From Helicoverpa zea (Eukaryota > Arthropoda > Insecta > Lepidoptera > Noctuidae): a stretch of DNA of 64,000 nucleotides. Positions 12,670 through 24,133 of the stretch are shown one piece after another. The stretch covers positions 10,930,189-10,994,188 of the forward strand of contig NC_061455.1 of NCBI RefSeq assembly GCF_022581195.2, given 5' to 3'. The first letter of the stretch is position 1. Each line of letters opens with the position of its first letter. The notes below the pieces were generated by a model. That model ran no database searches. It was given only the letters and a program-made list of their open reading frames with translations, and was not told the DNA's origin. The position numbers and the translations under genes are program-made.

Positions 12670-13227
12670 AGAAAATTGTTAGAATGGAGAATTTCAGCTA
12701 GATCAAACAACTGAAACAAAGGAGGATATCAACTAAGTGCATATCCAATAACGCATCCCAACTACCAGCTAAGAAGATCAACAAGTATGGATGTTAATAA
12801 TAGGTCAAGCAAAGTGTACTCATCAAACATAAATCCACCGCAAAACCAGGGAAAGATGAAATGAACATAAAAGGAAGACTTAGATATTTTCCATCCACAT
12901 TTGGCATGATAGGAATAAAACAAGTCACCAAAAGTAGACCGTCTAACAAAATCTATGGCAATCGGCATTTTAAAAAAGAAAGTGGTTGATAAACGAAAAA
13001 GAGAAGTAAAGAGGCTAGAATTGAATAGCGATAGATTGTATGAACCAACAGCTTTGTACTTGAATGTGCCGACAGCAAAACCTTCTGAGGAACCTACGGG
13101 AAATGAAGCATATGAGTGAAAATTTGTAGTTGGACACAAAATCGAGAAAAATAATGCAGAAATAAAAAAAAATCTGGACGGAAAGAAAGGAAGGCAATAT
13201 TTTTTTGTAGTATACTTTTCAAAGTAA
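12670..13227 (+). pseudogene. Decayed lysine-rich reading frame of unknown family
   Basis: Three overlapping + frames continue one another as if broken by small indels. The first, 12714-12864, contains LSAYPITHPNYQLRR. The second, 12804-12989, contains RYFPSTFGMIGIKQVTK. The third, 12955-13227, contains KKKVVDKRKREVKRLELNS and has one internal TGA at 13117. It then continues as KFVVGHKIEKNN to a TAA at 13225-13227. The jump from frame two to three lies near an A run at 12972-12977. The amino-acid texture looks protein-like, but I recognise no domain. It may be a dead transposon or other foreign gene. A 174-codon frame on the opposite strand is most simply its antisense shadow. Confidence 0.4.
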
Positions 13228-13968
13228 ATAACATCTGCTGGTGTCAAAGCATGCGTATGTGCATATGTACGATATACATTGAGCAACGTATTCGTAAGAT
13301 GTACATTATTTCCAAGTCGTGCAAGCCATAATGAACAACTAGTAGAATCTAATCGACCTATCCAAATAGGTTGATAGATATTCCCAAGATAATCCTAAAT
13401 ATTTACTTATAAATATTGGCTTATGAAGTCACATTCAACCAGTGGGCATTTACTGCGTGAAACGTAGTTTTTAGAATATATAAGTAGCCATCATATGGAT
13501 TGCATCTATTAAAATAGAAACAATGTAAATATAATAAACTCGATGACGCGATGATCTCACAGCAAATAAAGTAGATGTAAATACTAAATAGTAAAATACA
13601 TGTTAAGCAAAGTCACGAAACTATCGATAAAATTTGGCTGTCACAATGGATCTAGCTATGATCTCGTCAAAAGAGAAGCATAAAATGTGATCTCAAAGTA
13701 CTTTATGTAAACTATGTTTAAGACCTTGATGAAAGGAAGCACCGTGAAAAATCCTCAATGCATGCTAATGCGATATTAATAATACCTACTTAGTTTTAAC
13801 GTACATATAACATTCTATCTCTTGGCTTGCGATCTATTTAAGACCTTCAAAATTAACAAGTTTGATAACATAAGGCAAGGTATTGGAGAGAGTAAGGTGA
13901 AATATGGTAAAAATGAGGTTGTAACAGAACAATTTATTGGTGTCCTTTAAACAAGCGATGCACGGCTA
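13228..13968. other. Spacer between two coding relics, nothing recognised
   Basis: AT-rich, without a gene or clear repeat structure. Confidence 0.4.
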
Positions 13969-14596
13969 TTAGTGATTGTCCTCATATATGTGTCTGTAAT
14001 ATAACTCATAAGGATAGCCCTTGTTCTTTTTCACAATGTAGTATTTTGTACTTTCTATCTTGTATACTATATCTTTGTATTCTTCAATGTCGACTTCAAC
14101 AATGTGCTATCCTGTGATGATATAACAGTATTTATATTATTGATCGTGTTACATGTAATATATGTCATAGTTTTGATCTGTACTAGTACAAGGAGAATTT
14201 ACACATCAAATAAGGAGTTATCGAATCTAGTATCTGCAATCTGTGAATGGACTATCCTTTCTTACTTCACTTACTAACTCTTTTATCTTCTTATTCAATT
14301 CAGTAACTTCATATTTGCTGTGTAGGTTCCGAAATATTTTTTCAAACAAGTGGTTGGCTTGTATGATCTTCAGCGAATGTATGAATTTAAAACTTGACTG
14401 GATATTCGTAAAAATATTGATGTATATCTATAACTTGATTTTCTTGATTTGATCTTTGTAAGCATTTGGAATTTAAAATTAAAACAAAGCATATGTTCCG
14501 GCTTTCTATACTGTCTGACTGGAATTGTTTGCCCTCGACATCAAAATTTTCAAGTTAAGCTTGACTGTCTTCTTGAGTCTGACTCTCTTTTGGTGC
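13969..14596 (-). pseudogene. Decayed reading frame, - strand, unknown family
   Basis: Reading the - strand from 14596, one frame gives ENFDVEGKQFQSDSIESRN, with one internal stop, and ends near 14386. A shifted frame continues through HSLKIIQANHLFEKIF and ELNKKIKELVSEVRK (coiled-coil-like) to a TAG near 14228. After a broken stretch, a third piece reads VYKIESTKYYIVKKNKG and ends at a TAA (13969-13971). Spacing and composition fit one gene of roughly 200 residues with several frameshifts and stops. I recognise no family. The Tyr/Lys/Ile-rich texture is common in AT-rich insect genomes and their parasites and does not identify a source. Confidence 0.4.
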
Positions 14597-14649
14597 TTAA
14601 AATGCTGTTACGATTGAAAGGATACTTACATTTACATTAGAACTTCAAA

Positions 14650-15207
14650 AAAACCCGTGTGGTATCCGGGAAAGAGTAGACCACCCCTTCCAATCCCGTG
14701 GGTGTCGTAAGAGGCGACTAAGGGAACACCAAATGAGGATACCAACATCCTCCAGAAGGAAAGCTAGAATGTACTGTGATCACCAATCCACTATTCAAGC
14801 AAGATGATTAGGACCTGACTCTCAAAAACCTGTCGAATGTGAAAATAGGGGACATCCAGGATTCCAACAAGATTTTAAGCAATAATATACGAAACATCTT
14901 TCAACTCAGACTCTTATAAGCTGTTGTCTAAGTTGATAAATCATTTGTATCTACTTTTGTTCTAACTACTATCATGAAGAGCGCCTCGAGTAAATAATGT
15001 TCTATGAATTTAGACATTGCTTCATAACTGGCTGACTGGTACTTATCTATTGCTGTTAACGCAAAAAAAATGCAATAAGATTACTATGTTTAATACCATG
15101 GGCAACTAGAATCAAACTTAGTTATAATTTTGACGTTCATAAGTGCTTGTAAAGGCCTAAATGAAATAAATGATTTGACTTTGACTTTGACTTTGACTTT
15201 GACTTTA
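14650..15207 (+). mobile_element. Non-LTR retrotransposon remnants with (TTTGAC)n tail
   Basis: The block cccgtgggtgtcgtaagagg at about 14693 is a motif I know from dispersed lepidopteran retroelements. Further on come gacgttcataagtgcttgt and atgaaataaatga, followed by five TTTGAC hexamers (15174-15206). This is the usual 3' end of lepidopteran LINEs. No reverse transcriptase is present. Whether both parts belong to one insertion is not certain. Confidence 0.65.
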
Positions 15208-16700
15208 CCAATTTAAATTATACATCGGAGAAAATTATCAAAACTGTGTTGGTGATCACAGGCTGGGCACGGAAACAAGAAACAAAACCTGGGACATTAT
15301 GGAATACTACTGACAAATCTAATATAAAGCGAGAGTTGGAAAAACAAATGGGAACTAAATGAAACTATTGGCTAAATCAGATGAGAATGATATGATTAAA
15401 ACAGCCTTCCAAGAACTAAGCTGTAAAAAAAGGAAAAGAAAAACGGTAACATACCGAATTGACAGAGCTAAGAAATATAGGGAGGCATCAACAGGATATT
15501 AAATAGGAAATGTAAGACTAAAAACTAAATTACAAATGAAGAAAGTGGTGATCAATATGAACAACCGTTTTCAAACATCCCTACAACTAAAAGAACTACG
15601 TTGACGTCGCATTGTCGAAGCCTCAAAGCGACCTACGAGAGATTTATGAAGCTACGCTTAGATTTGAAGCAGGTGCCATTTAACGCCAGCCCAAGAAAAT
15701 TATAGTAGACGTCAATATTAACGATTATAAATATTTACCATCACCGGTGTCTCATCCACAAGATATCCAACTATCACAGAAGAGTCTAAATTAGGATAAC
15801 ACCTACCAGTATTCTTCAGCAATATGCCTCTAAAAAGTGACGGAGGAATACCAGAAGCTAGGTCACACATCGACTAACACGTAATAGAGGCGCGTTCGTC
15901 GAGCTATGCAAACATCGCTAAGTATTTCGTCTTGCACCATTATCAGCAAGACATCATAATCCCCTAGATTGCGTGGTGCTGGCTGTGTGGTGATACTAGA
16001 AGCTAATTTTCAAGAAGAATACAGATTTTTTTGCTGTATTGTATCCATTGAGAATTGTATCCATCCATTAAGTTAGGCATCAAAATAACATACACTGGGC
16101 GTTAACCCCGAAGAGGAAAGAAGAGGAATAAGTTTTGGAAAATGCTAACGCACACACCATCGATATTCAGCTTCCCTTGATAAAACAGAAAAACATCAAG
16201 ATTTAGTTTTCAGATCAGAAGCAGTTATAATAGCAGGACAAACTTAAAATTACATGTATAAGACAAACCAAATGATAACAAAGAACCAAAAGTACGAAAC
16301 TTTCCTTCACAGCGTTTCAAAAATGGATTGACCACGTCAACGGGTAACCAAAAAAAATCAGCAAGAATAGATAACAACTATTACTGGCATTGGACTGTGA
16401 CTAAAGTGATAAAGAAAAGGAGAGAATAAAAACATCTGTAAATCAGAACATAGGACTTGGACCAATTGATACCACAGAAGAATAAAAATAACTAAAAGGC
16501 TAAAAAGCTATAAAACGTAATACCTGCAGAAGAGAAAAGAAATACTCTACACTAAAGAATGAACACCAATATACCCAGACTCAATTTCAGTTGTCTGGGG
16601 AAATAAATCGTTCTTACAGAACTACTCCTACTCCGAACTACTCAAGAAGAACTCAAGAAATAATGGAATAATGATTCATACCCCCAGACTTCAGGAGTAT
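15208..16700 (+). pseudogene. Possible decayed coding relics, A-rich + strand
   Basis: Several short + frames have protein-like texture, for example RKRKTVTYRIDRAKKYREAS near 15430-15500 and SDLREIYEATLRFEAGA near 15630-15680. They are separated by stops and frame changes. I cannot assign a family. They may be parts of dead retroelements linked to the tail just upstream. Confidence 0.25.
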
Positions 16701-19700
16701 TAGGGTGGCTTCAAATTTTGGAAGAAATACACTTACGGCTTCTAAAACAACAAAAGAAAGCACAGGAATTCACAAATGAAACAGCTTCACGTGCCATAAT
16801 AAATTACCGAACTTAATCAAATTTAAGGGTCGTCTCGATTTACATCTAATTTATAAATAAAGGCAAAACGCAGTTGAAGAGAAAGCAATTTAAGAATGGC
16901 GACATCTGGACATATTAAGACCTATACCAAAAATTTCACAGCCAATAAGAAATACAACTAGGAATGACATGACAAAAATAAATGAAATTTGGGAAAGCTG
17001 CCTGCTAAAAAAGAGTCAATAAAGATCAAAGTAATACAATAGGCATACAAAATGTACTAAAGGGACAAGAAACCCATAATAATTGGTAATATAAATCAGA
17101 CCTCAGAAATCTATGAAGCAACATTTTTCAGGAAAAAGATTTTTGTCTCGAACAAAAGTGAATGAATATGACAAATATTTAATCTTATCAAATAACAAGA
17201 ATTTTTAATGGAATGAGATGAAATTGATAATTGCAGTTAACACATGTTCTTAAGAACATCTTTAAATAAATAAAAAATGAAGACTAATCGTGTGAGTGAA
17301 TAAATCTGAACAAAAGTGAATGTGATCGTAAAATAAAAAAAGCTAAATTAGAAAAGAGAAAATAACAAAGAACAGAAATAAAATGAAGCATCAATTGAAA
17401 TTACAAGAAACATAATTATGAACATGTTAAAACACAGACAGAAATTAGACTCAAACAGACCGATGTTTCTGAAAAACGCACCAAAAAACGAACGCACAAT
17501 ATCCATATGACAGTTTCAAACACGAAAGACAACCCATCTGACCCATAGCCTAACTTGAAAATTAACTCGGAACTACATAGACTTACTAACTACAAAGATC
17601 AAATACCATACAAAATTAAATTCCTAGTATTTTGGCCTGTTACTAGGAGAAAATATTTAATTACACACTCCACAATATCTGGTCTGGCCAATAAGAAAAA
17701 AAAAGTGACATGTATGCAACTTCATCAATAGAATTGTTTGTGTTAAACGCTTTTCAGACAAGATTTTCACTGTACTATTGAAAAATACGTGTATGTATAT
17801 CTAGAGGTATTATGTGTAAAACAAACGTCACAATGAAGATGTATTTTAAGTGTTAAAAATAAAATACATTTTTGAAATTAACTCAAAATACCTTAATCGG
17901 GCTAAAAGCAATTTATATTTAACATGTTCGAAGTTTAAATACAAATCAAGTCATTAGGAGCTATTCTGATTCAAATCACTGGCTGGTAATAAGATTCATA
18001 GTTCTAAATACAAATTACTAATAGCCAAGATTGTACTAAAAAGGTTTTAAGCACTGATTTTACGATACTGTAAGTACGAATACCAACTGAGAAAAATTCT
18101 GGAAAGTTCGTCTGAAAAGCATTGTACCAACTTAAAAATATTGTCATTGGTAATCGTGCATCGCTTAAATAATCATAAGCTTCTGTTTTAATAAACAACT
18201 ATTATCTGTGTATTTGTGTTGTTTTATTTAATACAAGATTACTCCTGCGACTTTTCCTGAACTCTTACTTTTGTGTCACGCTGAAAATTGCAAATGTTCA
18301 AAGTCAACTGTCTTAAATAGTTTTTCCAACTTCACATACATTTTGAAGTAAAACACATCTTACACTTTACACAATTGGGTGACGAGAAAGGTAGGGAAAT
18401 CGTAGTGAAACAAAAACGAAAAAATCAAAACGAACTATTGTTTATTGCTGAAAAAATGGACGAACAATTTGTCAATTTGAAACACAGACTTTATCTTCAT
18501 ATTATGTTCTAAATAATAAAAATAAGTCAACATCGTCAATAGATATGAATTTACAGCCGTATAAAACAATCTCAACGTGGCAATATTGATGTTCTTGCAA
18601 TTATAGTCTCTACATACATGTAGTAGGGTCGATAATTGCTTGAAGTAAGTACTCGCAATAGTTGCATGTACTCATGTACTTTATCAAATGGAATAACAGG
18701 TTTTATTTAATCAAGACATGGAAACACTGGGAGTCTCGTGATTATATTGTGAATGACATAAGAAACAAATGAGAATACATATTATTTTATACATATTTTG
18801 ACATTTTTTACAAGAATTTGACACGTGAAAAATCATTATAAATCATCATATAAAATAGTTACATACAATATTTACCGCTCCTTTATGTTATTAAATCAAT
18901 TTAATAAAAAAAAATATGAGGTCTCTTATTAATAGTTGAGAAAGAAATTGAATTGGAAATCAATTTGGACACTACACAATTTCAAATAATGATTGTCTTC
19001 AAATATCAATAATTCGTAAATTCACGGTATTGTGTCTAATCATAGTACCGTATTGACACAAATGCCACTAACATTCTAATAAACATATTAACTTTACATA
19101 TTAATTGAATATACGGCCAAAGGTAATCAATGGTTTAGCTATCAATTCATGTAAGAACATGCAATGCTCAAATATATTTCCGTACAAAATATATCGAGTA
19201 AAATGCAATGGCAAGAATTTCTACAACCTACCACAATGTCTACTTCGGTCTATACAATACTACATTTAACAATGTTTTAGCTTCCGTCTGCGATCTCAAC
19301 GATTCTAAATATCTAAGGTAAGTACGTGACAACTGTATATTATGTATAAGCACTCGGCTAATTTAGACCTCTACGTAATATTACAACATCTAGGATAGTA
19401 AGTACATGCTTATGGCTGCATAGTACGTGGGCACAGACCCCTATGCCAGATCATGTAAATGGGTATATTATGTTAACAGATACACATATAAACAAATGCA
19501 AACTTCTTGAGAGCAAACAGAGATCATAATTTTGTTTCGAATTATCATAAAACCTAACGTTACTTTATACTGCATTGAAATATATTTAAATACATATCGT
19601 ATACCACTACCTACTCATATTTATTGCGAGATAACAAGATGAAACTACGATCAACATTAAATTACCAACTTAGTTATAAGCGTATTCTGTTTTAGCTACA

Positions 19701-20134
19701 ATATCTTTATTATGATACAAAATAAATAAATAACACACGTAGACGTGACGTGAATTAAGTCGCTACTTCTAAATCTCGTTTCAATTTAGTGACTCACCGG
19801 TACGCGCAAAGAAACACAATTAACTGTCAAACTATAAACTAGTATCACACATTATTCTGCTGACATCAAGAACACAACTTAAACTCGCAGAATAATCACT
19901 TTTCGATAAACGGACATTCACAGGTTTTGTACCAAAACAAATCCTTAATCGATTGGAAGGCCACCGCTATTCTAACACACTAGCTAATTAATTAGTTTCG
20001 CTACGAACAATTAAAGCTTTTGCTCGACGACTTGCAGTCGAAGCCGCTCTATTACAATGTAACTCTAAATAGGCATCTAATCTATGCATCACATTACGTC
20101 ATCCGCATTGACGTATGAGAGCACGGCGTCTCAA
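16701..20134. other. AT-rich spacer between relics and the Gremlin 3' end
   Basis: No gene is recognised. Open frames are short and unsupported. The right end of this stretch may include more Gremlin 3' UTR if the nearest poly(A) signal is not the one used. Confidence 0.45.
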
Positions 20135-20323
20135 TTTATTTGACCAGTTCATACAGTCTATACACTGGAGCGTGATCGAAAGCAATCAACGTATCGAGGT
20201 TGTATGTCAGGCTGCCGGCTGAGTCCCGAGCGTCACCTGGAGCGGCACGGCCCGGGAGCAGTGCGGGCAAGCCTCGGCGGTCGCGCCGCCTCTCTAGCTG
20301 CAGGCTCCGTCACACTGCCAACG
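20135..20323 (-). other. Gremlin 3' UTR, candidate
   Basis: The first AATAAA on the - strand after the Gremlin stop is the complement of tttatt at 20135-20140, giving a 3' UTR of about 190 nt. Other signals lie farther left, so a longer UTR is possible. Confidence 0.45.
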
Positions 20324-21161
20324 TCAATTCACTCCGACCGGTAAACACTTGCACTGTTTCACCTTCTGTATCCGCTTGCGCCGGAACGGCGGGTTCTGGC
20401 CGGGACAACGCAGAGTCACTGTCACCCAGGTGAACTTCTTAGGCCTACAAAACGAACAAGACTTGAAGGCGGGCTGCGGCCGGTCGGCGTTGTTGTCGCG
20501 TCGCCGCGGGCCCTTCGGTATGTAAAACGAGTTGCACTGTCCGTAGCAGAATTTGTTTATCACTGTTGTGGGCAGACAGCCCGGTTCTCGGATTTTCTGA
20601 ACCAAAGGCTCCGTTTTACACCAATCCTCCTTAAGATAATCCTTCTTAGTTACGACCAAAGCATTTTTCGAAGATTTCAATATTTTTCTGAATTCGACTC
20701 CTGGGGGTAATTCGGTGGTGTCTTCTTGCTCGGGTAAGGAGACCACCATACCCGTTTCAGAACTGCCATCCCCGAGTTCATTTCTCTGCACGAAAGACGT
20801 CGATGATGAAGCAGTGGCCTGTTCAGCTCGCTGTCTCTCCGCGAGGAACCTCTGCACTTGCTCAGTATCAATGATATCCAGAATGGAGTCGGTCGGGGTG
20901 AAGGGCTTCCTGTTCCCGACACCGGCGCCGGCGCACACTCCGCACGTCGCCAGGAGGGCTGCAGCCGCGAGCCAAATATGCGATTTCGATAAATTCTCCA
21001 TCTGCAACAATAAATATTATCATTAATAAAATATATTAAATTAACAGCAATTAAATTGGTGCTGTTCGAATAAGGCGTCGCGTTAATTTTAGTCCGTAGG
21101 CTTCGGGCGAGCGGATGTCGTAGGCTAAACTCACGTTGTATCTAGAGATGGGAGCCAACAT
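20324..21161 (-). CDS. grem1: Gremlin-like secreted BMP antagonist (DAN family)
   Basis: Gremlins are secreted cystine-knot proteins that bind BMP ligands outside the cell and block signalling. The coding exons are 21161-21135 (MLAPISRYN; donor GTGAGT) and 21001-20324 (acceptor ttgttgcag). Counting from the exon-2 ATG there are 225 residues. A hydrophobic signal core WLAAAALLATCGVCAG lies at about 10-25, then a variable linker. The knot (about 128-219) has nine cysteines: 128, 142, 152, 156, 182, 185, 199, 217 and 219. It includes DWCKTEPL, FCYGQCNSFYIP, SCSFCRPKKF and the closing KQCKC, all close to vertebrate Gremlin. The loop between Cys156 and Cys182 has 25 residues, about seven more than I recall for vertebrate Gremlin-1. 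The exon-2 ATG directly follows the splice AG and has the better start context once spliced (CAACATGG). The upstream ATG is in frame and would add nine residues. Confidence 0.95.
21002..21134 (-). other. Gremlin intron 1 (133 bp)
   Basis: On the - strand it starts GTGAGTTT and ends TTTATTGTTGCAG, both strong consensus sites. Splicing joins AAC directly to ATGGAG, so the ATGs at 21161 and 21001 share one frame. Its length is not a multiple of three, so retention would shift the frame from the first ATG. Confidence 0.8.
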
Positions 21162-21440
21162 GTCGTAGGCAGTGCGTCGGTGTGGAGAGTCCGCGAGCGG
21201 CGCGCTGTGTGCGTGAGGGCCGGCCGGCGGAGCGGTAATGAGCGCGAGCGCGGCTGAATGGACCACCGCTCAATGAACGAGAGATGAGTCACGCACCGCG
21301 CCTCCGCCACAGAACCGTTACTACCAGTCACCGCGCACAGACGCGACACTTCGCACCACATGTGTTTCGGATTACTATCGCCACAATAGAAACCTTTATA
21401 ATGCGCTTTCTTTACGTTACGGACATCTGTTTGCAAACAA
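21162..21440 (-). promoter_or_regulatory. Gremlin 5' UTR and candidate promoter
   Basis: A CpG-rich patch at about 21170-21330 lies just upstream of the first coding exon. A TATAAAG on the - strand (complement of 21394-21400) could be a TATA box, placing a start site near 21365-21370. No clear initiator is visible there. The assignment is by position and composition only. Confidence 0.4.
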
Positions 21441-22589
21441 TTGTTTACCTGCCTTCTCGGTAACTACTTATCTACAATAAAGTGAACTACTTAGTTAAAC
21501 CGATTAACGTTTTAATTGTCACTTAATACTTTGCAGCTGCATTTTTTAATGATAAGCCTTTACATTTTTGTATGTTTGCCCTAAATCAAATTTTAAAAAT
21601 ATTTTATTTCTACTTTCTATTAATATTTTTTGCCAAACATTAAGTGTCCTCAGTGAGGCACTAAACATTTAGGCAGAATTTGGCTTGCATAGTCAACCAA
21701 CCAGGTACGATGAGAAAGATTTCCTCACGTATCGCGGTGTGTGCGGCGCCAGGCGCCGGCGCACATGGTGCCCATCTCGACTCAATGCTTCCGCCCATTT
21801 GTGCGTCCCACAATGCCCATACAAACTTGAACGTTCCATACCAACCTTCTGCGAACCGTAGGCGCTACGTGGGTGCCAACGTTCAATTACTATTTTTAAC
21901 AATATAAATAGCCTCTTTTTTCAAAGCCTCTGTGTATTACCGACACAATTCTATATTCGAATAGACAGGAAGTTCGTTCAACTGCATAATAGTTGCAAAC
22001 CTTTTTTTTGTAAATGACATTCTTAATTTGAAACCGCCATAGTTGAATAAGGAGGTTCTATTTTTACGTGTTCCATAAATAAATGATGACTTTTTACTAA
22101 AATGTACGACCTAAATTAACATAAAACAAATAATTTGATTAAACCTTCAATACAGCTAATTGAAAGAAAATATATAGATAAGTATAAACTACCTACACTT
22201 TATTGGTTTCTGTGACGGTTTAATTAGAGGTTTGATTTATAATCAAGGCAATCAATCCATTATATTAACATATAACTTGTGCAAATTGTTCGAGCCATTT
22301 TAACATGAATATACATGTTATATACTGTACATATGGCATACCAGTAGGTAAATAATACTTGCATATAAATGATACATGCTCAGGTACAATACATTTCGAA
22401 GAATAATTCCGATATTATAAATAACAGTAGGCATTAATTCTAAAGAATACCACATTCCTTGGCGCAAAGGAAAAACTTTACGACAAAAGGAAGTCCTTTT
22501 TAAATCGTTAGTTTATTTTTTCTATTACTACAGGGGCGCTTAGCATACCTTCGCGGTGGAATTTCATTCACTCATTCATTCATGAACGT
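21441..22589. other. Upstream flank of Gremlin
   Basis: AT-rich except for a GC patch at 21735-21775 that contains GGCGCCGGCGCAC (21752-21764). No gene is recognised. Confidence 0.4.
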
Positions 22590-22693
22590 TTTGTTCGCGT
22601 AGGGCTGTCAAAAAAATGAGGCCATAATAGGCGTTAAGACGACCCTTAGCGACAGGCCGTCTACGTCGTCCCACGCCTATACAGCGGGCTCCT
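22590..22693 (+). repeat. Lepidopteran dispersed repeat fragment
   Basis: The stretch reading aatgaggccataataggcgt, then gacgacccttagcgacagg, then cacgcctatacagcgggctc resembles a block I know from many lepidopteran genomic sequences. It is non-coding and has no visible target duplications. Confidence 0.5.
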
Positions 22694-23723
22694 TTTTTTA
22701 TTTGTTTATTAGTAGTGGTTTGTTTTATGTTGTTGTTTCAAATGCTAATGTTTTATTTGCTTTACACATTACGCACTTTGCTTTTTATTTCCTCACGTGA
22801 TTTTTTCATTTTATTTTTTGATCATTCACATTGTTGCATAGGTGTGATTATTATTTATAGCCGCATAATAAAAGATTATTATCTGTATGAAAGTTCAAGT
22901 TGTGATAAATGCGTAATGCTCATTTCAGAAATGATCGAGTTAAAATGACAAGAAAATGTCGCTGTATATTATGACATGTCGGAAATATTTTTATTATTCA
23001 TCATTGCGTAGTTTTACGACAGATGATTACAGGCTTTTATGCAGATGAACACTATTATAATAAATAACTATAGTAATAAATTATGTCTACACTATTATTG
23101 ACAAATGATAAACACAATTACGATTCACAACTGATTGAGTATTCAAACAATTATTTGTCTTACCATAAATTTTAATAGTGGGACGTACAAATGTGTTATT
23201 TCCATTGAAAATCTTATACGTCAGTAATAAACCTAGGCTTTGGTTTTCGGGTGTCTAAAATCTCCCGCTTACGAACATTTATTCAGAAAATTTTCCTTAA
23301 AATTACAATTTGAATTCTTTGAACCATTCACCATATAATATTACATTATTTAATGTACGAGAATAACACGCACGTGAAAAATAACAAATGAAAAAAAATT
23401 CTATTTTCTAAATATTGTAAACATTTTTATTGTTTGTATAAACATTTTTACAACAATACTATGACGCTACAGCCTGTATATATCGGGATCCTGTGATGTA
23501 TGGTCGATACACCTCACAATGTTTGTGAGACCGACTTCTGAGAAGAATCTCAGGAATTACACCATTTTAGTGCTTCAAATGATGTCATACATCAATATTG
23601 TTCAATCGTTATATTTTATATGAATATTCCGGATGTTATTGTTAACTTTACGTGGTTGCTAATTATTTTATTAATAACCATGACTATTGGTAAACACAGG
23701 ATAGGTAGGTAATTTCAGTACCT
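22694..23723. other. AT-rich spacer, nothing recognised
   Basis: Short unsupported open frames only. Confidence 0.45.
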
Positions 23724-23738
23724 ATTACTCAGTTATGT

Positions 23739-24118
23739 AGTCGTGGTGGCCTAGTGGGTAAAGAACCAATCTCTCAAGTATGAGGGCGCGGGTTCGATCC
23801 CAGGTCAGGCAAGTACCAATGCAACTTTTCTAAGTCTGTATGTACTTTCTAAGTATATCTTAGACACCATTGGCTGTGTTTCGGATAGCACGTTAAACTG
23901 TAGGTCCCGGCTGTCATTGAACATCCTTGGCAGTCGTTACGGGTAGTCAGAAGCCAGTAAGTCTGACACCAGTCTAACCAAGGGGTATCGGGTTGCCCGG
24001 GTAACTGGGTTGAGGAGGTCAGATAGGCAGTCGCTTCTTGTAAAGCACTGGTACTCAGCTGAATCCGGTTAGACTGGAAGCCGACCCCAACATGATTGGG
24101 AAAAAGGCTCGGAGGATG
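23739..24118 (+). mobile_element. Full-length noctuid tRNA-derived SINE
   Basis: The head has pol III boxes: A box TGGCCTAGTGG (23747-23757) and B box GGTTCGATCCC (23791-23801). The body carries cggctgtcattgaacatcc and agccgaccccaacatgattg, and it ends ggctcggaggatgat. A 15-bp target-site duplication, attactcagttatgt, flanks it at 23724-23738 and 24119-24133 with no mismatch, so the insertion is complete and fairly recent. This is the HaSE-type SINE of noctuid moths by memory of the consensus. The exact subfamily name is not certain. Confidence 0.92.
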
Positions 24119-24133
24119 ATTACTCAGTTATGT

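Noticed and set aside
12762..13286. 174-codon frame on the - strand, one of the longest in the window
   Set aside because: It is rich in Phe, Ser and Leu and lies opposite purine-rich + frames that look more protein-like. Low stop density on the antisense of A-rich DNA explains it.
20715..21026. 103-codon + frame opposite Gremlin
   Set aside because: It is antisense to the clearly coding Gremlin exon and has no features of its own.
21051..21436. Longer N-terminal extensions of Gremlin into upstream open frames
   Set aside because: The longer in-frame extension would need a GTG start, and the strong GTGAGT donor at 21134 shows that the DNA just after the first exon is intron.
23739..23815. 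Possible tRNA gene (A and B boxes present)
   Set aside because: The head continues into a SINE body with target duplications, and no full cloverleaf can be drawn.
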